DNA from: Helicobacteraceae bacterium
GTDB taxonomy: Bacteria; Campylobacterota; Campylobacteria; Campylobacterales; Sulfurimonadaceae
Assembly: GCA_030642185.1 (NCBI GenBank)
Contig: DAOWOG010000097.1
Coordinates: 1 to 5,904 of the forward strand
DNA: 5,904 nt
Reading direction: 5' to 3'
The notes beneath the pieces are model-generated. The model saw only the letters and a program-made list of their open reading frames with translations. It did no database searches and was not told the origin of the DNA. Of this stretch, positions 1-5,786 are shown piece by piece. Positions within the stretch are counted from its first letter, which is position 1. Each line of letters opens with the position of its first letter. The position numbers and the translations under genes were made by a program.

Positions 1-14
1 CTGTCTTTATTCGT

Positions 15-218
15 ATGGCCGAAAAAACGAAGATAAAACTGATTATTGTCAATACACTTATGCTCTCTTCATTTATATCCCTGATCGCATTAGCCCTCTC
101 TTTCTTTGTCACCAGTGCTTTTATAGATATTTACGTCATCACCTTTTTTATCTGGCATGCCTGTGCGCTCTATATGATTCTTTATTCACTATGGAAACTA
201 AATGACAACAGCCTATAA
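15..218 (+). CDS. small two-helix membrane protein, possibly 5'-truncated by the window edge
   Basis: As read, this encodes 67 residues: a short basic start (MAEKTKIK), two hydrophobic segments at about residues 8-32 and 38-60, and a short polar tail (KLNDNSL). This predicts a small inner-membrane protein. The frame stays open to the left edge and no Shine-Dalgarno-like sequence precedes the ATG at 15, so the true start may lie outside the window and this could be the C-terminal part of a longer membrane protein. A single His (H48) lies in the second hydrophobic segment. The gene overlaps the start of the next gene by 17 bp in another frame, which suggests co-translation and a shared function. 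I do not recognise a family and assign no function. Confidence 0.55.
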   Translation: MAEKTKIKLIIVNTLMLSSFISLIALALSFFVTSAFIDIYVITFFIWHACALYMILYSLWKLNDNSL

Positions 219-648
219 ATATGCAATAGCATACTTTTTAGCCTTCTCTATACTACTGTTAATCAGTTCTATTCTCATATTTGAGCATAAAATCGGTTTA
301 AGTGCCGGAGCTGTTTTAGAGTACTATTTGGGCAATGCAGAGAAGTTTATGCCTGCAAAAAGCTATGGCGGTATGCTTAAAATCGTTTTACCGCATCTCT
401 TTGCTTTTGGACTTTTTAGTATGGTTATTTTGCATTTTATTGTTTTTACGTCACAACGGGAGAAAACACGGACGAAAGTGCTGATCTATCTGACTTTTAT
501 GATGGCAATGTTAGAGATGATCACCCCTTTTTTGATTATCGCCGGTTTTGAGAGTTTCGCTTATCTGAAACTCTTTTCATTCTTGGCGTTTGAACTTCTT
601 ATTGTCTATAGCATCTGGGTCCTCTTCTCCAGTATCGTTTACGTGTAA
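202..648 (+). CDS. four-helix integral membrane protein of unknown function
   Basis: This 148-residue protein is strongly hydrophobic, with predicted membrane segments at about residues 8-27, 61-83, 93-115 and 119-146. A roughly 33-residue polar loop between the first two contains IGLSAGAV and YYLGN. Residues that stand out inside membrane segments are H65 and H78, 13 residues apart in helix 2, plus E105 in helix 3 and E131 in helix 4. The start at 202 is supported by GGAA at 193-196, six bases upstream, and by overlap with the preceding small membrane gene, so the two probably form one transcription unit. The last 72 bp overlap the 3' end of the convergent apbE-like gene. The overlapped part encodes a coherent hydrophobic helix here, which argues that this reading is real. 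I have an unverified impression that similar small membrane proteins occur in Campylobacterota. Function unknown. Confidence 0.72.
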   Translation: MTTAYKYAIAYFLAFSILLLISSILIFEHKIGLSAGAVLEYYLGNAEKFMPAKSYGGMLKIVLPHLFAFGLFSMVILHFIVFTSQREKTRTKVLIYLTFMMAMLEMITPFLIIAGFESFAYLKLFSFLAFELLIVYSIWVLFSSIVYV

Positions 649-1563
649 ATTTTTTGTGTAGTTGTTTATATTGTCACTTACCTTCAAAACGCCGTCACTT
701 TGCATAATAAGATAGGCCAGGGGGAGAGATTTTAAAAAGTCATACGCTTTTTTGATGGGCATAACGCTTACGGCTGTTGCATAAGCATCCAGATCACTGC
801 TAAGCATGGTACCGATCAATGTAATAGAGACAAATTTCAGTTGCGGTTTTTTTGTTTTTGGATTGATAAGATGATTGTTCTTTATCTCTTTGGCATAGCG
901 GTTATAGTTGCCGCTTGTACTGATTCCCAGATTTTTTTGAGAGGTTCTAAATGACGCCAGATTTTTCTCATGAAAGGGGTTGTTGATCTCGATACTGCAA
1001 AAATTCAAACACCTTATATCGCCGCTTGCTGCAATGACTGCGCTGTCAATCCCTTGACTTAAAAAATAGCTGCCCACTTTATCGACGGCAAAACCTTTGC
1101 CCATACCTCCAAAGTCCAACTTGATACCATCTGCTATTCTTGCTTCATGTTTATCAAAATAGAGTTTAGTGAAATCAACTTCTGAATCATTGACAAGTTG
1201 AGCAGAGGGTATTTCAGGCTTATCTCCAAATTTATAAGCATCCTTTGTCAATGATCCTATGGTAATATCAAAATATCCATCAGTTGCTTTATAGTAGTTG
1301 CTGCTTAAAACCAATGCTTCATAAGCGTATTGGTTCAGGAGAACTTTCTTATCTCTATTGAGTTTATAGATAACAGCGTCATGGTTAAAAGTAGATAACG
1401 AGGCATCAACATCTTTAAAGATTTCAAATCCGTTTTGCAGTGCAGATGTCTCTTTTTCATCGACCGTTATGGTAATAAAGGTTCCCATAATAACCTGGGT
1501 TCTTGTGCTTGCATGGATAGATATTGTTAGAAAAATAGATAAAAACACAATAAACTTTTCCAT
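577..1563 (-). CDS. apbE: FAD:protein FMN transferase (ApbE family), exported
   Basis: ApbE enzymes use FAD to attach FMN covalently to Thr or Ser of extracytoplasmic electron-transfer proteins such as the NqrC, RnfG and NosR types, in a Mg-dependent reaction in the periplasm. This 328-residue protein shows the family motifs in order: MGTF (26-29), STFN (57-60), DGYFDIT (95-101), LDFGGMGKGFAVD (149-161), GDI (181-183), STSGNYNRY (215-223), HLINPKT (231-237) and the metal-site region DLDAYATA (257-264, with D259 and T263). The N-terminus (residues 1-18, ending IHA) is a Sec signal peptide without a lipobox Cys. The ATG at 1563 was chosen over an upstream TTG at 1590 because GGTGGAG lies four bases before it and the hydrophobic signal core then sits near the N-terminus. 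The glycine pair usual before D182 is Ser-Gly here, and C185 and C189 follow it. It lies 35 bp after the outer-membrane protein gene on the same strand and probably shares its promoter. The final ~24 residues are charged, fall in the convergent overlap and may not be conserved. Confidence 0.93.
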   Translation of the reverse strand: MEKFIVFLSIFLTISIHASTRTQVIMGTFITITVDEKETSALQNGFEIFKDVDASLSTFNHDAVIYKLNRDKKVLLNQYAYEALVLSSNYYKATDGYFDITIGSLTKDAYKFGDKPEIPSAQLVNDSEVDFTKLYFDKHEARIADGIKLDFGGMGKGFAVDKVGSYFLSQGIDSAVIAASGDIRCLNFCSIEINNPFHEKNLASFRTSQKNLGISTSGNYNRYAKEIKNNHLINPKTKKPQLKFVSITLIGTMLSSDLDAYATAVSVMPIKKAYDFLKSLPLAYLIMQSDGVLKVSDNINNYTKNLHVNDTGEEDPDAIDNKKFKRQE

Positions 1564-1567
1564 ATTA

Positions 1568-1574
1568 CTCCACC
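1568..1574 (-). promoter_or_regulatory. Shine-Dalgarno of the apbE-like gene
   Basis: On the minus strand GGTGGAG is followed by TAAT and then ATG. This strong ribosome binding site fixes the start at 1563 and excludes the longer TTG-initiated reading from 1590. It lies in the 35-bp gap after the preceding gene, consistent with one polycistronic message. Confidence 0.75.
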
Positions 1575-1598
1575 GGTTAAATACTGCCAACTTTTTTC

Positions 1599-2543
1599 TT
1601 AAAATAGATAACCGACTCTGACCATATATCTCTGTTTCTCCAAGGGTTGATACTCTGATAGATTATAGTGAGCTAAAAATGAAGCACCTATGCCGATATG
1701 AAGTTTGGGCTTGTCAAACGGTAAAAACTCTATCTCGGGAGTGATATATCCTGCGCTACCGCTAAATGCTTTAAATGGCAGCATCTTGCGCAGTATGGCA
1801 TTTGTGTCAGTGCCCATGTCTGTTTTACTGTTGTATTTTCCATTATATTCAAGACCTAAATTGATGTTTTTTGTCACAGCTCCCGTAAAGGAGAGATCAT
1901 AGCTGAGTTCGTTTCCAAAATCATAATCATTTTTTGCCAATGGTCTATAGGTGTACATCGTGTGAAAGTCTATTCGCATCTGCTCGTTTATAAGTTTAGA
2001 GACACCGAGTTCCGCTTTATATTCTGCTGCACCTGTACCCATCTGTGTCGGCAATGGTGTGTTTTCATCTGCGGCAAACGGCGGAGCTTGTTTAAATTTG
2101 CTGTCGGTTGAGCCGGTGGGCAGTTTAACACCTGCACCAATGGCGAGTTGAAATCCATAATCCTGCATAGGCAGGACAACATATCTCCCCATCACAATAA
2201 CATCGCCTATGCCATTATTATCAATAGCGACACTGTTCGGCCCCAATTTTGCTGTCGCTTCCAGCTGTTTGTAGGGTATGATAACTTTAAGATCAAAGTT
2301 CCCGGAAATACCATATCCAAGTGCAAGCAGTGTAATATTTGCCGTCGCATCAAGATCTTGTCTGTTTGTAACTTCTTCGGTTCCGTCAAACATACTGTCT
2401 CTTTTTAGATAGATATGTTTAAGAGCCATTTTTACTTTACCTTCAGGAAGCGTCATCGCCCCTCCTTTAGCATTTATACCGGGGATAACTTGAGCGTTTA
2501 GTAAAACTGAAGTTGCCAAAATTGTAGCAAAAGCTCTCTTCAT
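1599..2543 (-). CDS. outer-membrane beta-barrel protein, MetA/SphA-like 'transporter' family
   Basis: This 314-residue protein starts with a Sec signal peptide (MKRAFATILATSVLLNA, cleavage probably after residue 17). It continues as alternating amphipathic strands rich in Gly and aromatics and ends in GYLF, the C-terminal Phe typical of outer-membrane barrels. The segment at 111-145 (GIGDVIVMGRYVVLP, then GAGVKLPTGS) and MGTGAAEY at 168-175 resemble the Phenol_MetA_deg family (COG4313-like), usually annotated only as 'transporter' or MetA-pathway outer-membrane protein. The substrate is unknown. The start at 2543 is preferred because AAGGA lies seven bases upstream and the signal peptide begins there; the frame stays open upstream only across the promoter. 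The gene heads a likely two-gene operon with the apbE-like gene. Fur-like boxes in its promoter suggest iron repression, hinting at a role under iron limitation rather than aromatic degradation, but that is inference. Confidence 0.85.
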   Translation of the reverse strand: MKRAFATILATSVLLNAQVIPGINAKGGAMTLPEGKVKMALKHIYLKRDSMFDGTEEVTNRQDLDATANITLLALGYGISGNFDLKVIIPYKQLEATAKLGPNSVAIDNNGIGDVIVMGRYVVLPMQDYGFQLAIGAGVKLPTGSTDSKFKQAPPFAADENTPLPTQMGTGAAEYKAELGVSKLINEQMRIDFHTMYTYRPLAKNDYDFGNELSYDLSFTGAVTKNINLGLEYNGKYNSKTDMGTDTNAILRKMLPFKAFSGSAGYITPEIEFLPFDKPKLHIGIGASFLAHYNLSEYQPLEKQRYMVRVGYLF

Positions 2544-2550
2544 TTTTATA

Positions 2551-2555
2551 TCCTT
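2551..2555 (-). promoter_or_regulatory. Shine-Dalgarno of the outer-membrane protein gene
   Basis: On the minus strand AAGGA stands seven bases before the ATG at 2543. It decides the start against the longer open frame reaching 2633, which would translate through the promoter and operators. Confidence 0.7.
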
Positions 2556-2573
2556 ATAATGATAATTATTTTC
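2555..2573 (-). promoter_or_regulatory. Fur box (proximal), 16/19 match
   Basis: The plus-strand 19-mer TATAATGATAATTATTTTC matches the classical Fur consensus GATAATGATAATCATTATC at 16 of 19 positions by direct comparison. It abuts the Shine-Dalgarno of the outer-membrane protein gene and lies downstream of the proposed -10, where bound Fur-Fe(II) would block transcription. The region is AT-rich, so chance similarity is possible, but the match is high and a second copy lies about 58 bp upstream. Confidence 0.62.
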
Positions 2574-2604
2574 AGTTATGAAGTTTAACGGATAGATTCT
2601 TTTA

Positions 2605-2633
2605 TATATATTAATTATGATATTTATTATCAA
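2605..2633 (-). promoter_or_regulatory. sigma70-type promoter of the outer-membrane protein/apbE operon
   Basis: On the minus strand a -35 TTGATA (2628-2633) is separated by exactly 17 bp from a -10 TATATA (2605-2610). The -35 matches 5 of 6 consensus positions and the -10 matches 4 of 6. The start point would fall near 2598, giving a leader of about 55 bases. The surroundings are very AT-rich, so other -10 choices such as TATAAA two bases downstream are possible. Confidence 0.5.
2613..2631 (-). promoter_or_regulatory. second Fur-like box (distal), 15/19 match, in the promoter spacer
   Basis: The plus-strand 19-mer AATTATGATATTTATTATC matches the Fur consensus at 15 of 19 positions. It falls almost entirely between the proposed -35 and -10, the usual place for a repressing operator. 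Together with the proximal box it brackets the promoter and start region. It is weaker than the proximal site and in an AT-rich context, so it is less certain alone. Confidence 0.48.
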
Positions 2634-2679
2634 TTATATAAATGAAAGAGACATTATGAAAAAAGGCTCCATAATCAAA

Positions 2680-3159
2680 TCAACGTGATGCTTGATCGGG
2701 GATACCGTTGCCGTTTAAATCAAATTCCATAATGGTGATAATATTTAAGGCATCAACGACATGCATATCACTATCGACGACCGGAATGACTTTTTTAACC
2801 GTTTTGCCGAGCATTTTACCTCTGGCTTCTTCAAGTGTCTCATCTTGGGTGCAGTAGATAATATTGCGATCCATAATATCTCGGGCATGCTCGGCAGTAA
2901 GGTAGTTCAGTATGCTCGAAGAGGGAGAAAACCCGCACTCCGGGGCGATCTCTTCATGGAAGAAGTGCCTTGCCAGTTTGCCGGCGGAAATAATACCCTG
3001 AAGCCTGTTGTCCGCATCGACGACATAAACAAGGCGCTCCTCCTCCTGGGCTGTCATCTTTTCGAGAACTTCCAAAATCGTATCATCCTCATTGACGATG
3101 ACCGTGCGAAAAGGATTTTTAAACTGCTGCAGAAACTCCCCCACCGATATCTTTTTCAT
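2680..3159 (-). CDS. tandem CBS-domain protein, probable regulator of the adjacent antiporter
   Basis: This 159-residue soluble protein carries two CBS motifs, at about 15-68 (with LVYVVDADNRLQGIIS at 43-58) and 89-147 (with ARDIMDRNI at 92-100 and KVIPVVDSDMHVVDALNI at 123-140). A CBS pair forms a Bateman module that typically binds adenine nucleotides and gates or tunes an attached or partner protein. No catalytic domain is present. Its ATG overlaps the stop codon of the antiporter gene as ATGA, and AAGGAG lies five bases upstream, so the two are translationally coupled. That supports a role as a separate regulatory subunit for the antiporter, which has no cytoplasmic regulatory domain of its own; this is inference. 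An oddity is the extreme C-terminus, DLNGNGIPD (147-155), which resembles a calcium-binding type-3/EF-hand-like loop. No convincing terminator follows the stop. Confidence 0.85.
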   Translation of the reverse strand: MKKISVGEFLQQFKNPFRTVIVNEDDTILEVLEKMTAQEEERLVYVVDADNRLQGIISAGKLARHFFHEEIAPECGFSPSSSILNYLTAEHARDIMDRNIIYCTQDETLEEARGKMLGKTVKKVIPVVDSDMHVVDALNIITIMEFDLNGNGIPDQASR

Positions 3160-4379
3160 TCTCTCTCCTTTGCTTCTCCGGCCTTAAAGAGTGCGATTTT
3201 CAGCAAAAACGGCCCGATTATCTCATTGATGGCCGTTGCAGCGATAATGGTGTTTAAAACCAGCGGACCGATCGTGCTGAAATCCGGATTGTGATAGAGC
3301 ATCAGTGCCAGTCCTATGGCTACGCCGGCCTGAGGCATCTGGGCTATACCGGCATATTTTTTTATTGCCGGATCGGCATTGGAGATCCTCGCACCAAACC
3401 AGCTTCCACCTATTTTGCCCATCATGCGAAGAAGGACATACAGCAGGGCGATCGGCCAGATTTCGGCTAAAACGTCCAGTTCTACGCTTGCCCCGGAGAG
3501 GATAAAAAAGAGAACGAAGATAATCTCTTCAAAATGCTCCTGTATCACCTGAAAGATCTCATCCGATTTTTCTGTAGTATTGGCGATTGTAGCCCCATAT
3601 GCTATGCTGACAAGCAGACCGTCATGCTCAAAATATTGTGCCGATGTATAGATAAGAAGCAGGACTCCAAATGTTGAGATCATAAGGCTGCTCTCTTTGG
3701 TAAGGGTGTTGATATGACGTGACTGAAGCCATCCTGCAGCGATGCCCAACCCAAGAGAAAGAAGTATGATAAAAAGAGGTTCAAGCAGCGTAACTAAAAA
3801 GCTGCTCTCATTGCTGCCCTGGATGATGGAAGCGATAGAAAGAACCAGTGAGAAGTTGATCAGGGCTATCGCATCATCGGTAGCCACTACACCCAGAAGG
3901 GTTGTTGTAAGCGGTCCTTTTGAGCGATACTGATGGATGACAGCCAAAACTGCGGCAGGTGCCGTTGCCGCACCGATGGCACCCAGAAAAAGTGCAATAA
4001 AAAGATGCTCTTTGCTGCTTTCAAGCAGCAGGGAGTCCAAAGCCATATAGGGTAAAAAGAGAAAGAGACCTGCGGCAACAAGAAAAAATGTTGTTTCGGA
4101 GGCACTGAACATTACGCTTAATATGGTCTTTTCAAGTTTTTTGATAGTGTTGTATTTTAATGAACCGCCGATCATAAAGGCAATGGTCGCAAGGGCAAAA
4201 TGGATGATCGTTTCACTTCCGGACAAAAAAGATTTTGGGAGAATGTTGGTGACGGAAGGGCTGAGGATAATACCGATCAGGATATAACCGCTGATCTTTG
4301 GCAGTTTGAAATGCTCACTTGCAATGCCAGCTGCGTAGCCTACGATCAACAACAAACCGATCCAGAAAAGATTTTCCAT
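3156..4379 (-). CDS. cation:proton antiporter (CPA2 / KefB-type, Na+/H+ exchanger domain)
   Basis: This 407-residue inner-membrane protein is hydrophobic throughout, with the Na_H_Exchanger fold of about 12-13 helices. Recognisable features are the N-terminal LPKISGYILIGIILSP (26-41), TAPAAV in the unwound helix (139-144), the ion-binding acidic pair in VATDDA (D168, D169) and a basic region LLRMMGK (R318, K322). The Asp-Asp pair is typical of electrogenic CPA2 exchangers of the NapA/KefB kind, which swap cytoplasmic Na+ or K+ against protons for pH and ion homeostasis. Ion specificity cannot be read from sequence. It ends after the membrane domain (GEAKERE) and lacks the TrkA-N/RCK region of full-length KefB/KefC; the coupled CBS gene may fill that role. 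The start at 4379 has AAAGG six bases upstream. The 106-bp gap before it holds a promoter and a MITE-like palindrome. Confidence 0.9.
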   Translation of the reverse strand: MENLFWIGLLLIVGYAAGIASEHFKLPKISGYILIGIILSPSVTNILPKSFLSGSETIIHFALATIAFMIGGSLKYNTIKKLEKTILSVMFSASETTFFLVAAGLFLFLPYMALDSLLLESSKEHLFIALFLGAIGAATAPAAVLAVIHQYRSKGPLTTTLLGVVATDDAIALINFSLVLSIASIIQGSNESSFLVTLLEPLFIILLSLGLGIAAGWLQSRHINTLTKESSLMISTFGVLLLIYTSAQYFEHDGLLVSIAYGATIANTTEKSDEIFQVIQEHFEEIIFVLFFILSGASVELDVLAEIWPIALLYVLLRMMGKIGGSWFGARISNADPAIKKYAGIAQMPQAGVAIGLALMLYHNPDFSTIGPLVLNTIIAATAINEIIGPFLLKIALFKAGEAKERE

Positions 4380-4396
4380 CTTAACCTTTCACTTAC

Positions 4397-4459
4397 GGGC
4401 ACCTCTAAAAATCCTGTGCGCTCTCTGCACTACTTCGTACAGGGTTTTTAGAGGTGCCC
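4397..4459. mobile_element. 63-bp palindromic MITE-like element with 4-bp target duplication TTAC
   Basis: The left arm 4397-4417 (begins GGGCACCTCTAAAAA) and right arm 4439-4459 (ends TTTTTAGAGGTGCCC) are inverted copies over 21 bp with one mismatch (T4412 against G4444), followed by two further pairs after one more mismatch. Both outer ends are flanked by the direct repeat TTAC (4393-4396 and 4460-4463), as expected for a 4-bp target site duplication. Terminal repeats beginning GGG and 4-bp duplications fit IS5-family transposition, but the family assignment is inference. It has no coding capacity, so it would need a transposase in trans, or it could be the remnant of a deleted IS. As RNA it folds into a long stem with a loop of about 15 bases, but no U-run follows either end, so it is not a standard intrinsic terminator. 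Confidence 0.7.
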
Positions 4460-4467
4460 TTACTTGT

Positions 4468-4476
4468 ATTATACCA
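4468..4476 (-). promoter_or_regulatory. extended -10 promoter for the antiporter-CBS genes
   Basis: On the minus strand TGGTATAAT combines a perfect -10 hexamer (TATAAT, 4468-4473) with the extended -10 TG (4475-4476). It lies just after the permease stop codon. At 17-bp spacing the -35 region is only TTTATC (4491-4496), weak, but the extended -10 can compensate. The start point would fall near 4461, so the transcript would begin almost exactly at the palindromic element and carry it whole in the 5' leader. Confidence 0.5.
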
Positions 4477-4485
4477 ACTCCTGAC

Positions 4486-5757
4486 TTATTGATAAAAATG
4501 ATTATTGACTGCTTCCAACAAGATTAATACGATATAAACACTAACAATCCAAATGAGTTTTTCAGGAGAGTGTATGACTAAATAGACTATGAGTGTACCG
4601 ATGGTAAAGAGCACCAATATACTGCCTACAATAATGTAATAAGCATTGCTTTGGGTTTTATGGCGCAGTTTGTAATTGGCTATATTGACTGCCAGTGATA
4701 CCAATAAAAAAGTCATGCTTGAAAACGATGCAATCAACTCCAACCCTCCAAAATAGGTAAACACTACAGTCAGTATGCTTAAAACAACAACTGCAATCCA
4801 TGGGACGGTTTCACGGTTGCGAAAGGAGAAAGGGCGGGGCATTTCATGCTCTGTCGCCATCTCCGCCATCATCCGTGATGCTCCGAACAATGTAGCATTG
4901 ATAGCAGATGCTGTAGCCAGAAGGGCAGCTATGCTCACAAGAATATGACCGGCATTTCCCATCGAAGGCTCGGCAGCAACAGCCAGGGCATACTCTTTGG
5001 CTGTAACCAGTTCGGCTTCATTGAGTGAGCCGACGGCAACAATGGAGAGTACAACATAGATCAGTGTGACTATAGCGATAGAGCCATAAATACCGCGGGG
5101 AATATTTTTTCGTGGTTCTTCAGTTTCGCAGACACCATTGGTGATAAGCTGAAAGCCTTCAAAGGCAACAAAAATAAGTGCAGCTGCCATAAAAACAGAG
5201 ATAACCCCATGGTCAAGTATGGGGGTGAGCTTTTCAGCTTCAACACCTTGTATTCCGGCAAAGGCAAGCAGACCCAGCAAAATGATTTTTCCATAGACGA
5301 TCAGGTCTTCTGTTTTGCCTAATGTCTTGGTGCCGATGAGATTGATCATCATAAAAAGAAGAACTATCCCTACAGAAAGTATCTGTCGGACGATACCGGC
5401 AGGTTCACCTAAGAGCTCAGCGCCGTAGGCACCAAATGTAAATGCATAGAGAGCAAGTGTCCCGATATAGCCGATGATAACGGTCCATCCTGTAATGGTG
5501 CCAATAAATTTATGTTGTGGAAACGCATATTCCAAGTATGTGAAGCTGGCACCGTCACTGTGAAACGCTATGGCAAGTTTGACATAAGAATACCCCATGA
5601 TGAGTGCGAGTAATCCGCCAAGTAAAAAGGCGATAGGTGTTGCATTGCCCGTAATACCGACAGCCAGACCCATGACAGAAAATATCCCGCCGCCGATCAT
5701 TCCTCCGACCCCGATGGCAATCAACTCTTTTAAACCGAATTTTGATATTGCCGACAT
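4486..5757 (-). CDS. APC-superfamily amino acid permease
   Basis: This 423-residue inner-membrane protein is of normal length for the family, with about 12 predicted helices. Helix 1 carries the hallmark GVGGMIGGGIFSVMG (16-30), whose unwound Gly-rich stretch binds the substrate amino and carboxyl groups. Helix 6 has FVAFEGFQLITN (196-207), followed by the conserved cytoplasmic loop EEPRKNIPRGI (213-223). SAINATLFGASRMMAEMA (284-301) is also typical of helix 8 and the loop after it. APC carriers import or exchange amino acids or polyamines; the substrate cannot be assigned here. The start at 5757 is supported by AAGG eight bases upstream and by direct entry into helix 1. It lies 29 bp downstream of an incomplete gene on the same strand, suggesting an operon. 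The stop is followed by the antiporter promoter and the palindromic element. Confidence 0.9.
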   Translation of the reverse strand: MSAISKFGLKELIAIGVGGMIGGGIFSVMGLAVGITGNATPIAFLLGGLLALIMGYSYVKLAIAFHSDGASFTYLEYAFPQHKFIGTITGWTVIIGYIGTLALYAFTFGAYGAELLGEPAGIVRQILSVGIVLLFMMINLIGTKTLGKTEDLIVYGKIILLGLLAFAGIQGVEAEKLTPILDHGVISVFMAAALIFVAFEGFQLITNGVCETEEPRKNIPRGIYGSIAIVTLIYVVLSIVAVGSLNEAELVTAKEYALAVAAEPSMGNAGHILVSIAALLATASAINATLFGASRMMAEMATEHEMPRPFSFRNRETVPWIAVVVLSILTVVFTYFGGLELIASFSSMTFLLVSLAVNIANYKLRHKTQSNAYYIIVGSILVLFTIGTLIVYLVIHSPEKLIWIVSVYIVLILLEAVNNHFYQ

Positions 5758-5786
5758 CTATCAAACCTTTTTTAGAGACAGTTCAT

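Noticed and set aside
1564..1590. Longer apbE-like reading starting at a TTG at 1590
   Set aside because: It adds nine residues before the signal peptide and lacks a good ribosome binding site, while the ATG at 1563 has GGTGGAG four bases upstream.
2544..2633. 30-residue N-terminal extension of the outer-membrane protein, from a TTG at 2633
   Set aside because: It would translate across the -10, the start point and both Fur-like boxes. The Asn/Ile/Tyr-rich peptide only reflects AT-rich DNA, and the ATG at 2543 has a Shine-Dalgarno and a proper signal peptide.
2645..2675. Short inverted repeat ATTATG/CATAAT with a T-run after the CBS gene, considered as a terminator
   Set aside because: The stem is only six AT-rich pairs and the T-run lies in the loop rather than after the stem, so it does not form an intrinsic terminator.
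2761..3294. 177-residue plus-strand open frame
   Set aside because: It is antisense to the well-supported CBS and antiporter genes, shows no family motif, and is explained as a shadow of their codon use.
4200..4451. 83-residue plus-strand open frame running into the palindrome
   Set aside because: It is antisense to the antiporter N-terminus and ends inside the MITE-like element; no recognisable protein features.
4397..4459. Palindrome as a simple Rho-independent terminator of the permease gene
   Set aside because: The stem is far longer than usual, no T-run follows either arm, and the matching TTAC repeats at both ends point to insertion. A transcription-attenuating effect remains possible.
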